Assembly (NCBI GenBank): GCA_022264855.1 | Contig: JABYQU010000015.1 | Location: 124,001 to 188,000, forward strand | Source: Lenzites betulinus | Taxonomy: Eukaryota > Basidiomycota > Agaricomycetes > Polyporales > Polyporaceae | Direction: 5' to 3' | DNA: 64,000 nucleotides | In this document: one piece after another, positions 23,648-35,161 of the stretch | Layout: the number at the start of each line of letters is the position of its first letter | Numbering within the stretch: the stretch's first letter is position 1 | Notes under the pieces: model-generated | What the model was told of the DNA's origin: nothing | Seen by the model: the letters and a program-made list of their open reading frames with translations, nothing else | Database searches by the model: none | Translations under genes and position numbers: made by a program

Positions 23648-23745
23648 TCTCTCAGAAGATCCCAACGTGTCGATGGTTCGGAGAAGAGACCGGCGACAGC
23701 ACAAGCATGAGATTATGTATGTATTCTACCAACGAGTCTATTCAT

Positions 23746-26700
23746 CTAGTCGTCCTCGTCTATCACCTTCTCGTCTTGCAATGTCATCTTCGAGCTGCGC
23801 TCGAACAAGAATGATACCGACCCGCCGGGGATCTTGTCTCGTTGGAACGATGCCTGTTCCACGACGATGCGCTCTGCTGTCTCAAGCAGCTTCTCCGTCA
23901 TTGTCTGAGTGCCAGACGACGAGCTCGTGGGACCCGGCACGGAGTAAATGAGATGTGTGAGCATGTCGTCCTGCACCTTGTCCGCGGCTCCTGGCCGAAG
24001 GCAATTGATGTGCGTCCACTCTCCCAGGGCTGCAAGTTGGGCGCGCTTCTGCTTGATGTACTAAGGGACACAGGTGATGTGTGAGAGTAACTGCGAAAGA
24101 GTCGACTGATGTACTTACTGCCTTGTCGGCCTTGTTGACATCCTTCGACTTCACCTGCGATGCCGCCATAAAGCCTTTCACAGGATCTTCGTCGTCGCTC
24201 GAGGAGCTCACTTCTTCTAGCTCGCTGATCGGAGTCTCTTCCAGCTCTTCCGTCGACGCTCCGCAGGGGCAATCGAGGAGGTCGTGTGTATTGCATGCCG
24301 TATGCGGATTGATGGTGAATATATCCAGGAGCTATGTTGTATGGTGTTAGATGAAATACTGTAGTCAACGGCTCAGGTAGGGCTCACATCCTTGCGGGTG
24401 AACGAATCCGACTTAGAGTCGGTAGACCCCTACAACATTGTTAGAATGTCTCATGGATACGGCGATGGCGTTACGTACGGAACCCATCAGTGCTGTATTC
24501 AGAGTGTGAGCTATGCCAGAAATAAAGGTGGATAGCGAGGGTAACTTACAGTCACTGAGACCCAACTTGGTAACCTGGCGCTGATAGATTTTCTCTGTAT
24601 AACTCTGGTGAGCCGCGGACACATGGATCGGCTCAGTTGGCGCACCATCTATACTGCCAGTCGTCAGGAAGCGATATATGTACACAGGGCGTTTCTGGCC
24701 GTCCCTGTAGGAATATCAGTAAACAGCGTTGCCAGCCATGACATCCCACGTACCGATGTATGCGTGCCATGGACTGCAGATCGTGACTGACACATTATAT
24801 AGTCAGATACGGGCTGACTGACGGGACACATAGAATTACCTTGGGTTCCAATCAGAGTCTATGAGACATAAACGCGAGGCACCGATGAGATTGAGACCAA
24901 CTCCTCCTGCTTTCGAGCTTAGCAGGAACAAAACTGAGGGGGCGGTTAACATCGAGAACCACAAGAGTTTAATAGCAACGTACATCGCCTCCCCTGGGAT
25001 GACCGGTTGAAATCATTAACAAGCTCCTGTCGTTTCGGAGCAGGTGTGCTCCTGCAATTAATGGTTAGTGTCTAAAACGAAACGCCTAGTATATCAATGA
25101 AAAAACGTACCCATCCAGACGATTATATGTGTAGGACTTCTTCTTGCAGTATGCCTCGATAATGTTGAGCGTGGAAGTGTAGTGTGACACGATGATACAT
25201 TTCTCTTCGGTATGCTGTGCAAGAATGTGTCAAGACATGAGTTCGTCGAGCAAACTGCCTAAATTTACCTTGTGAAGTGCTCGAAGCAAGGTAGCGAGGG
25301 CGCTCAGTTTGCCTTGCAAACGTCGAGTGTAAGTTGTTCGGTTCAACGAAATACAATGTATGCTTACCGCTCAACGATAGGTCATCAACCTGTGCCCTCT
25401 CTGGCAACAGCTTGAGTGCCTCTTCGATCGCATTGCGTTTGACAGTATCACCGGTCTGCTGAGCCTTCAGCCTTGCCTGATCGGCGGTGGCCTTGAGGAG
25501 GATTGGACTGTTGCTGATCTTGGTGAGCATGTTGATAAGAGCGAGCGATTCGGCCGTGGAGTTGCGGACGAGGTTGTCTAGCTTGTCGCTGGAGAGCATT
25601 TTCTCGAATATCGAGAGCTGCAGCTGAGTCGGTGTGATGAAAACAACGTATTCGTCTGTTGGGACGTTGAGCATCCAAGAAGATACGAGGATGGAAGGGG
25701 GCTGATTCACGTTTCGGTGGTAGGTACTGCTTCAGTATGGTAGCTTCCCTGCGTAGCACGAAGCTCTTCGCGATGGTTGTGAGCTATGAGAACTGTGCGT
25801 CAGCATCGTGTTGAACAAAAGACTTTAGGATGCAATACCTGCGCAGAACGAGCTTCTCCCAGTTCGGATTCTTTCGAGCTACAGCCAGGAGCACGGCTCT
25901 TGAGAATTGGTGTCTCATACACCCGCTTGAAGGTGCTGTAGTCATCTGCGCCCACGATGTAAGTGAGCGAACTTCACAGCCTATTGCTTAACTTACCGAG
26001 TAGTCCCGGGTTACAGAAGTCCGCCTGGGGAAATGTGAGCATTGATTCTCGACGTAGCTGGATGATTGAAATACCATCGCATGGAACTCGCTCAGTTCGT
26101 TCTGAATAGGAGTACCCGAGAGAATGACACGTCGCGGGGTTCTCAGTGCCTCGAACATTGTGGACGTCTTGTTATTGGCTGACTTCAGTCTATGGCCTGC
26201 ACAACCCACTTAGCATCATCCCGGAAGTCTCAGTAGATTGGGCGACGCACCCTCATCGCATACTATAAGCCCGATAGGAGGACTATGACGATGTCGTTTA
26301 GTTCACTCGCATGGCTTGATACAGTCGAAGCACTCACTTGCAATATGCTAGTTCATCGCTGCCAACGTACGCATCAGCACGGTTTGCGGAGTGTTGTCAG
26401 AAGTGAACTTACATGACGGTACGAAGTCGTTCGTAGCCAATGACGAGCACTTGGTGTATCTTACTGTCAAGACATTAGAAGGGGACACGTAACATGTAAA
26501 TGGCGCTTACGAGTTCAGAAACTGCTTGATGGTCGATTTGTTCTTGTCACCAACGAACACCCCCACGCGATCCTTACCCAGCCTGTCGTACGGTCAGTCT
26601 GGCTACACCGTTGTGAACCACGAACTAAGCTACGCACCACTTATGAAATTCGTTCTTCCAGTTCTATGGGACCATAGCTCAGGCGAATGGGTAAAGGCGG

Positions 26701-28672
26701 AGCATACATGGAACTCACATTGATGAGGGTCACTGGACAGACAATCAACACCTTACCGACGACAGGACCCGCACCAGCGTATGGATTTTGCTCTGATGCA
26801 CAAACGAGAACATCAATGTGGTAAGTCAAAGCCAGTGGAGAACGAACATACTGAGCAACGTCCAGACAAGTGCAATAGTCTTTGCAATACGTCAAGTCAA
26901 ATTTGTAACGATAGATGAGTGCATTACCTGTAACGTCTTGCCCATACCCCTGTATGGTATATCAGTTAACATTCCGACACGCAAATGTTTCAGAGCCATA
27001 CATCTCGTCAGCCAGGATACATCCTTGGCCCTCATGTTTGCGCAGCCCCATCACACACTCATAGAGGAATTGAACGCCTGTATTATCGAGGTCAATGGGG
27101 TCGCTCGAACTGAGCGTGGCGTGGATCATTTTCGAGACCCACCTTCTTTCTGATGAGGGCGAAGGTGACGAGCAACTACCGGGTCAATCACTACCGGAAC
27201 CACAGGGAGATTCCTGCAATAGTGTGAGCATACTGTGAGGGAGAAACGGCAGAAAGTGGTTGTATACTTTTTGTTGAATTTCGTCTGGTGCTCTTTGCTC
27301 GGAGCCTTCATAACCACCGCGCCAGGCGCGTCAGGATTGTGTCTGAAGACGCATAGTTTCAGCAACGACAGAACATGCCCAAGTGGACCCAACTGACAGC
27401 GGTGCTTTGACCTTCGGTTTCGGTGCTGCTCCATAAAACGAGGATGGCGCTATGAACTTCTTCGCCGACGCGGGGGAGTTTACTGAAGGACTGGAAGCAC
27501 TCGCGCCTTCTTGCGACGTTCTCCGGGTGTGTACGAGGAAGGATGACTTTGATTGGGAACTCGAGGCCTCGTTGAATTCTGGGTCAACTGGTGGTTCCGC
27601 AGATGTCCCGACGATGGTAGGCAACTCTGAACGAGCTATCTCGCTGTCAAGTTCAACATCTCTGTTGCCAATGAAGGATCGGTAACTCGCGTAGAGGGGC
27701 AGGCCATCCCATTTCTTTGTACCCAGCCTGCGATGGATGGTGGTCAGGGTGTCATATAACGTGATGCATGTCGCATATACGCACACAAGACCAGCGTCCG
27801 AGAGCAATGTCAGTTTTTCTCCCTCATGAAGAATGTAGCCATCCCCATCCCAGGTTTTATGCTTCTTCTGCTGTGGCTTACGCCTGAGATACAGTCATTA
27901 TCACGCTCCCGCGCAAAACTCATCGAGGCCAAGATACTCACCAGTTCGCAGTCCAGTACGAGTGCTTACCGCCAGTCTTCTGCGATGACTTCTCAGTTGA
28001 CACCAAATTGACTGCCTCTAATGTAACACCGCGTTTCTCCTTCTCCGCCGCAGAAGGCATTATGTATGCGGGGTTCCTGGTCCCGTTCAGTGTCTTCGGC
28101 TTGAGAGGCACGAACTGCTTCGCAGCACTAGCTTTCGAAGCCGCAGACGATCCATCTGGTATGCCGCCCCTACCAAAGCACCTCCCGGATAGAAAGTCTT
28201 CCCGCGATAGTCTGTGGTCGATCTCGACTTCGCGGCTGCCAATAGTGAATTCCGAGCCCTCCGCAAGTTTGTGCGTCCCCTCGACGCCATGCGGCCTTCC
28301 GTTGGCTAGCCTATACATTAATGTAGCAGTGACCGCCATTTTACGCGTCGAAACATGCTCACTGTCTGTTATCGGAGTCGTACAGAGTGCATTTGCCACC
28401 ACTGACGACGAGCACCGCGTCGCCATCCCAGGTCTTGTGCTTCTTGTACTGAGGGTTACGCCTGCGATGCGCATCGTATCATAACCCCAAATGGATTCTC
28501 GTATGATTGCTCACCATTGTACCATATAGTACTGGTCGCCTTCCATTGCGGACACCCCGGACGCGCCGTCGTTCTCCACCGCCTGTCTCTTGCGGCCTGC
28601 AAGGTTCGGGTCATGTTGCTCGGGTTTGCGTTTCACAGACGTGGACGCTGAGAGGCCCTGAAACGGAGGCAT
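23746..28672 (-). CDS. RDH54: Rad54B/Rdh54-type SNF2 DNA translocase with duplicated DUF2439 domain
   Basis: This is a SWI2/SNF2 translocase of homologous recombination that works with Rad51/Dmc1. The start is [19 protein letters not shown]. Two DUF2439 (ZGRF1-like) units follow: [21 protein letters not shown] through [18 protein letters not shown], and [22 protein letters not shown] through [11 protein letters not shown]. Between them lies [20 protein letters not shown]. The ATPase follows: [16 protein letters not shown], Walker A DEMGLGKT, motif [22 protein letters not shown], then the C-terminal lobe with [24 protein letters not shown] and [20 protein letters not shown]. The Cys-containing [15 protein letters not shown] segment and an acidic tail ending VIDEDD close it. 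About twenty short introns are used. Motifs look intact. Confidence 0.93.
27600..28535 (-). repeat. Internal duplication in RDH54 (two DUF2439 units)
   Basis: Both units contain [11 protein letters not shown]. Both are cut by an intron that splits the same Trp codon TG|G (28463-28514 and 27884-27941). Both have a second intron at the equivalent place, near 28320 and 27780. Unit borders are approximate. Confidence 0.75.
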
Positions 28673-28991
28673 AGTTCACTACAGCAGATATTGGAGAGGA
28701 AAGCTGCGTATATGCAGCGAGCGTTGTGGCTGTCGAGAGTAAGGTCATAGGCGCTCATGCCGCTGTGTAATCGACGCGTCGCGACGCGCCTCATCGTGCA
28801 CGTGCCCGCGTTTTGACGCGCTACAGCCTCAGGGAGCAGTCCTACAATGTGCGGTGTGATGCCAGCTCTTAAAGAGCACATATATAAGGAGTGCAACATA
28901 AGATAATACGCATAAGTACACAGATCAAGCAACAGAACCGCTCCGGGCACAACAAACAGCTATCCAACTATCGATATCGACAATCTACAGC
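28673..28991. other. Intergenic, upstream of RDH54
   Basis: No gene is seen. A TATATA run at about 28880-28887 lies some 210 bases upstream of the RDH54 ATG and could serve as its TATA element, though that is weak. Confidence 0.4.
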
Positions 28992-31900
28992 TCACGCGAA
29001 CGGATATTTTGACCGGTCAAGCCTCGAGACCGATGGCCGCGCGGGGCTAGCGGGCATCGGCGGACGAGGAGGAGTGGGGAACTCCGCAAGAGTGGCCATT
29101 AGCTGCTTGGTCGGCGACTCCGCCTCCGGTGCTGCAGCCCCATTCGCAGTGCTGAACACCTTAGCCCGCTCAGAGATGAGCGTGCTGCTTCGGGGCCCAC
29201 GAGGAGCTGGGCGGGAGGGCATGGTGTTTGAGCGGCTGAGGCTGGACATCCCTGGCAAACGCGAGGTGGGCGACGTGTCAGTCGGAGTCCGGTAGGCGCG
29301 CTGCCAGTCGTCGTCTGGTTGTGGAGAGCGGCTAATCGGGGATGACCGGGTCTCGTCGAGGGAGCTCATCATACTCATCTGTCGACGTGCGATGGGAGAG
29401 GGTCCTGAGGTCTGCTCGGGGGGCACTGCGGGCAACGGGCCAAAGGTTGACATTGGCCGGGGAGCAGATGCAGAGGAGACACGACGGTTGGCCGCCGGGT
29501 GGGCGGGAAGTCCAGAGAGCCGGTTGATCGCTCGGGAAGGGGAGGGGGCTGGGGAGACATCTGGGCCGCCCACGGGCGACACCAATGGCTGCCCGACGGG
29601 ACGCGCACCCATGGGCCTTGGCAGTGGAGGCATAGGTGGCCGTGAGCTCACCGTGCCAGAGCGACTCCGGGTGAGGCCTGCAGGGAGTGGCGGCATGGGC
29701 GGTACGCGAGCTCCCGCCGACACAGGCTGAGGGGCAGGAGCCGTGACGATCTCGAAATCAGAGTCCGGAGGCGAGAACGGCGTTCGCGAGGGTACGGGTC
29801 CGGCTGAACGCACGATAGGCGTCACGATCTCGAAGTCTGGCTCCGGCGGCGAGAACAGATCAGGGGTGGCGGGACTAGGCGCAGCAATGATGACACTGGG
29901 CAGTACGGGTTGCCTTGCCACAGTTTCCTCGTAGACCTCCTCACGGAGTTGCATGGGTGAGAATGTCGGCCTCTGTCGCGCGGGAACCGTGGTCGTCTTG
30001 GGTACGACCGGCACTTGCACGGAGGCGAGGACCTGCGATCGCAATTCCATGTGTGTGTACGTTGGCCGTCTACGAGCTGCAACCGGGACCGGCGCTGCTA
30101 AGGGGGCAGACGGGCGATCCCACGATCCAGGGTAAATCTCGACATATGGGTAGACCGAGGGGTCTATGTTCGCATTAGCGGAATGCTCAGCAGCTGCCTA
30201 CTGCAAGGTACTCACAGATGACCAAGTAGGGATAATGGAACACGGAAGATGCGTTGACCTTCACCCGTTCGTTCGTGTCGACCGAGTTGCCCCACGACTT
30301 TGCGGGATAAATGGCAAAGTAAGGGTACACCGGTGGGTCTACACAGTGTCAGTACGACTTTTGGGAGGCACCGGATGCAACTTACAAGGGCAGACATTGG
30401 GGTAGACGGCGTCGAGATGCACAGGGATGGAGGGTACCACACGCGTAACAGGAAGGGGCCGTCGCGACACGGGTGAGAAAGGTGTCAGCTCACGAGCGTT
30501 CTTTGGTAGTGGCGGGACAGGGGGCAAGCCCCGCTTCGACGACTTTCGGACGTGGGTGGACCTCCCTGACGACCTCGAGGAGATTGACGGCTTAACCGCG
30601 CTTGTCAGTGCGCTACGGACCTGGCCAACAGTGAAGGAAGACAGTAGTGCAGGGTAGATGGATTGCAGGCTGTGGGGATACACCGCTGGATCTAAGGATG
30701 GAAGTTCAGTAAGTCGCAAATCAGACAGAAGCCGAGTGTCTTACAGATGTCGAAGACCGGGTAGTTAGCTGCTAGCTTCACCGTGACACCACGAGCGTGG
30801 CTCCGTCCAGGGACTTCCGGGTACATTGTCTGCAAGTTCCAAGGGTATACCGCCGGATCTATGGAATTATGCCTCAGCAACCTGTACGTCGAGTAGGAGT
30901 TGGTGTGCCCACAAATATCAAAGACCGGATAAGCGGGTGCCAATTTCACGATGATGCTGTTCTGCCTGTTCCCTGATAGGCGACGTTGAGGGACATCCGG
31001 GTATACCGTCCGCAAATTCCAAGGGTACACAGCCGGATCTACAGAAATTTGGTCAAAACTTGACCGGTCAAAGGAAGATAGAGCTTCTCACAAATGTCCA
31101 AGATCGGGTAAGTGGGCGCCAACTTCACGATGATACCGCTTTGCTTGTCCTCGCGTGAACGACGGGGGAGGACGCCAGGGTACATGGTCTGAAGGTTCCA
31201 CGGGTAAACGGCGGGGTCTAGACACAAGCATCGGTTATCTGCTCCTGAACGCCTCACGTTACCAAGAACTCACAAATCTCAATGTTGGGATAAGTCCTCG
31301 GCAGCTTCACCACAATGCCGGATACGAGACTCGTCTCGAGCGCGCGAGAGACCGGGGGGTCTAAGGGGAGAGATATCAGAGCTTGTCGGGGTCGTAACTC
31401 AATGAGACTTACAGAGCTCAAATACTGGGTATTGCGAGCGCATCCCAACCGAAACCCGAGGCTTCGATGCCGACTTGACTGAGGGATAGATATTGTACAC
31501 ACTGGCGGGGTCTAGCAATCGATGAGCGTCGATATGCGAACATATGGAAAATATTCCAACTCACAACCGTTTGACGCTCCATTAACCAGGACCGATCGCT
31601 TACTGCGCGCTACACTGACAGCAGGATAGAGTTCAAAGCAGTAGGGATACACAGCAGGGTCTGCAAGCGATCATGAGCACACGGAGTTATTCGAGAGGTT
31701 CTGCACGTACAGATGTTGAACACCGGATATTGCTCCTTAAGGCGCAAAGAACTCTTCGACGTTTTTCTCGACGTTCCCGAAGAAACATTAGATACTGCAG
31801 GGTAGATGACGAGATGCGGGTAGAAGCCGGCCATGTCTAGCAGAAGGAGGTCAGACCAGAGTGGTCACATGCAGACTAGCATGACATACAAGTTGAGGGC

Positions 31901-34142
31901 GTTGTGAGGCCAGGGCGATTAACAGCGGGATATATGTCGAAGAACGGGTACACAGCAGGGTCTATAAACACGGTGTGAGATTGTGTTCTGCGGTCGTTCG
32001 ACAGTCACTTACAAAGATTGAATGTAGGGTATGCCGCGCCAGAACTAGCCGTGGGGACGCCGAGCTTACGTGTGCCCACTGAAGGGAGAGCAGGGTAGAG
32101 GTCGAACGAGGGGTAGACCGCAGGGTAGATGTTCAAAACCGGGTAGCCGATAGTCGTGCGAGTCATGGTGGCTTGATGTTCTGAGCCCGACGAGGGGGTT
32201 GCATACGGCCATACTTGCCTCCATGGGCCGCTTTGTGAACGAGGGGCCGGGGGAGGAAAAACAAAGTCGTGCATGCGTCCAGCCGCCCGACGTTCGGCGA
32301 CTTGCTCCTGAACATGATGCTCCTCGGTATGGGGCCATACGTGTTGCCACGACGAAGCCCTTGCTGCATTATAATAAGGATACACCAGACTGTAAGGCTG
32401 AGCAGAAGGGACATGCTCGCGGAACCTTGGGCTACCAGGAACGCTCGACATACCGCGCTCACCGATGTCGGGAGAAGGGGCACGTGATGACATCAAGGGA
32501 GAGGGCGGGTACGACAGTGGGGCACCCCACGAAGTCGCAGTCGACGGCGTGACGGGCCTGCTGGACATGTGTCGGGCAGCGATATCGACGGACGGCGCGT
32601 ACGGCGAGCTGAGAGGAGATGGCGGGTATGAAAGCGGCGCACCCCAACTAGTTGCTGTGGCCGGGGTAGGAGGGACATCCTCAAACATACGCCAGGCGAG
32701 ATCCGGAGAAGGGAGACGAGACATGTATGAGACCGGTGAAAAAGCAAGATACTCGTCATCGGGGCCGAAGGACGTGCAATAAGACGGCGTGGAGCAGACC
32801 GAGCCCACCAACCTCCGGTCCATGTGTACTGAAGGAACACGGTCCCAAGATGCAAGAGACTCGAGTTCGTAGTCCGGAGGGCCAGCTGATGACACAGACC
32901 AAGCGTAGTCGTCCAAGTCGAGCTCTGAGTGCATCTCCGAAGTGCTAGCAGTGGGCAGATCTGCCATTGTGTTGGGCATATTCGCAGGGTCCAGGCTAGT
33001 CTGCCCTGTGGCAGCGAGGGGACTACGGGTAGCAACGTTTGCGCTCATGCGCCATGATTGAACGCGGGAATCGAAATCCTTCTTCGCCGTGGCAGGCTCA
33101 TCCTCCTGCACGATAGGCGAAAGGGGTTGAAGAGGGCCGCCTTGCCTAGCTGTCTGGCTAGGCGGTGACTCATCCCGTGGTACGAGCCTTGACCCGGAAC
33201 GAACCGATGCGCCGTCAAACCGATCTAAGAGGGAAAGCTTCTTGATGTTGCGGGCGGAGGACTTTCCGGCTTGCACGACAGAGATAGCGTCTAGCTGATC
33301 GTCGAGGACCTCATTGAGGGACGTCTGACTGTCCCCACGCCAATGGGAGATAGACTGTGCGCGAGACGGCGTGACGGACTGTGGGACATCGACATAATCG
33401 CGGCGAGACGACGCCAGCCATGCGTCGTACCAGCGAGCTTTCGGCAAGTCAATGTCGAACTCTATCTGACCGCTGATAGGCAGCTGCTGGGAGGGGAGCG
33501 ACGGCGAGCGGGCGTCGAAAAGGTGTGCCCACAGAATCGGCCAAGACTCGTCCGAGACCCGGGGACTGAGGGAAAGGCCGCCGTGCGTCGTGTGCAAATA
33601 CACACAGATACCGGAGATGCTTGGGAAGCTGAACTCCCGCGCGATAGCGCCAAGCTGACTGTTGAGCTACGGATAGGATGAGCACGTTGGTCAGCGCGGT
33701 AGGCAAATCTACGTACCGTCGGATAGAGCGGCATGAGCAAGCCATTCGACAGGCGGCGCGTCGGGCCAGACGAGAGAGTATGCCCCAAGTGTCCGTGCTC
33801 TCTGGTGAACGAGACAGGCGGCAAGACGACCACCAGCCATTTGATGCCGCGCTGCACCACCCTTTCTCTCGCGTCGCGGATGCCCGAGTTCACGTATGTG
33901 ACTGAGGATTTTTTCCTGTGGAGGGTCGCGAAGGGGGAGTCGGTCATAGAGGGTGGGTGCGGCGGCGGCGGAAATGGGTCCGTCTCCAGTCCAATAGCAT
34001 TCTGCGCGGGTGCGGCGTGGTGGGATGGTGTCTCGTAGTCCGTGTCTGGTGGGGTGAGGGGGTGTGCGGGGCGGGGGAAGTCAAATAGATAGGGCTTGTG
34101 CGTCTGGTGCCCAGAGGGCATCGGGGCGGTGAGATGGGACAT
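28992..34142 (-). CDS. YP-repeat protein encoded by a tandem array of symmetric exons, unrecognised
   Basis: Thirteen exons can be placed exactly: 33717-34142, 32013-33666, then ten small ones at 31890-31961, 31711-31836, 31565-31660, 31413-31511, 31274-31360, 31092-31217, 30913-31038, 30745-30858, 30386-30691 and 30216-30338, and a last one at 28992-30163. The total is 4527 bases, or 1508 residues. The N-terminus looks folded (SSVTYVNSGIRDARERVVQR, KWLVVVLPPVSF, HGHLGHTLSSGPTRRLS, IAREFSFPSISGICVYLHTT, GQIEFDIDLPKARWYDAWLA). The middle is Ser/Pro-rich with WQHVWPH and WRQVWPY. The repeats follow, typically PAVYP.....YP...YPVFDI, and then a disordered Pro-rich tail ending RLDRSKYPFA. There is no signal peptide or membrane helix. 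I do not recognise a named family, and the function is unknown. Confidence 0.85.
30164..32012 (-). repeat. Array of ten symmetric phase-1 exons, most carrying YP-rich repeats
   Basis: The ten exons are 72, 126, 96, 99, 87, 126, 126, 114, 306 and 123 bases long, all divisible by three. Each exon, and the exon on either side, meets its neighbour inside one codon: the upstream exon gives T, the downstream exon gives AC or AT, always Tyr in the spliced reading. Eight of the ten encode a recognisable YP block (usually PAVYP) at or near their start; 31274-31360 and 31711-31836 are the most divergent. The introns are 47-56 bases. Confidence 0.9.
32504..32737 (-). repeat. 117-base in-frame tandem duplication in the YP-repeat gene
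   Basis: Two copies, offset by 117 bases (39 codons), each encode ATSWGAPLSYPPSPL followed by a related Ser/Pro-rich stretch with AP and DI. The outer edges are approximate. Confidence 0.75.
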
Positions 34143-35161
34143 TATGCAGGACGTCGGAGGGCGCGTAGGATGTGTGGACTGAGAGAGCGGTTAGGCCGGG
34201 AAGCGCGCTGTCTAGCAGCACAAGACGGTAGGCGGCGAGGGCACCACGATGGGCGAAAGAAGATAGAAGCAAATGGAGGCCTAGAAGAGAGAACGAAGGA
34301 TAGCCGGTGGAGGAGGGGAGGACGTATATAGGCTGTGAACAAAACGGGGGCAGGGGTGATTGGATCACAACATCCGACAGGCGTTACAGATCTCCTGGGC
34401 GACCGAACCAATCGTCGAGCAGACAGAGCAAGCAACCTGTGCTTTCTGCGCGTGCCCCGAAGTGTTGAGGGGTGGGTGACGAGAGAGCGTGTCCGTCCTG
34501 GTGCAGAGGAGGATGCGGACACGGACGACGCGCTGAGCTCTTTACACCAGCGTCTCAGCACACGGGCGCTGCCGGTGGCCATGGTACCTCCGGCGCCTAC
34601 TCTATTCTGTGATCGGCGCTGCATATCCCGATATGGGCAAGAACTCGGTAGCAGCTCCGGCGCGGCAGCCACGGCTTCAAATCGGCAACCGCTGTCCCAG
34701 GGGAGACTACTTAGGAGTCGCCGTGCAACGTGCGTATCTGCGCAACGTATCTATTATTTCTTACTGTGCGCATAGAATGCTCGTGCACGCAATCTAGGAA
34801 AAGATATACAAAAGTTCGGCTCGCGCCACCACCTTGAATTGATTCCGTCGGCGTCTATCTGAGATGTAGTAAGAGCGAATCAGGCTTGGCTGTCAGTGTC
34901 TTAAGCTTAGGGCCTTCCGTACAGCGTCTGGTACAGCTATCACTCCCATGTAGCGCTTCTGTAGCTTCACTCAGACCATTGTTATATATTGTTATATGTC
35001 TCTAGAGACTTATTTACCCATGCAGCTTGCAATCATCAATGTGTGCAACCTGATCACGTGTGGCCATATTGATTGGTCTCTTAACTCGATAGTATAATAT
35101 TCGTACTGTAGTAGTATCGCGCGCGCTAACGATCCGCCACTCACTTCCCCCAACCGTGCAG
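34143..35161. other. Divergent intergenic region
   Basis: About 1 kb between the start of the YP-repeat gene (-) and the start of CSN4 (+). ORFs in its GC-rich left half have no recognisable content. The right half (34800-35100) is AT-richer, with TATATATTGTTATATG near 34984, and probably holds the CSN4 promoter. Confidence 0.45.
34325..34330 (-). promoter_or_regulatory. Possible TATA box of the YP-repeat gene
   Basis: The reverse strand reads CCTATATACG, 183 bases upstream of the ATG at 34142. The context is reasonable but the match is short. Confidence 0.4.

Noticed and set aside
30164..32012. The regularly spaced YP-encoding array considered as a CRISPR-like or satellite repeat
   Set aside because: The DNA units vary in length and sequence, are bounded by good splice sites, and conserve a peptide. 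It is an exon array of a protein-coding gene.
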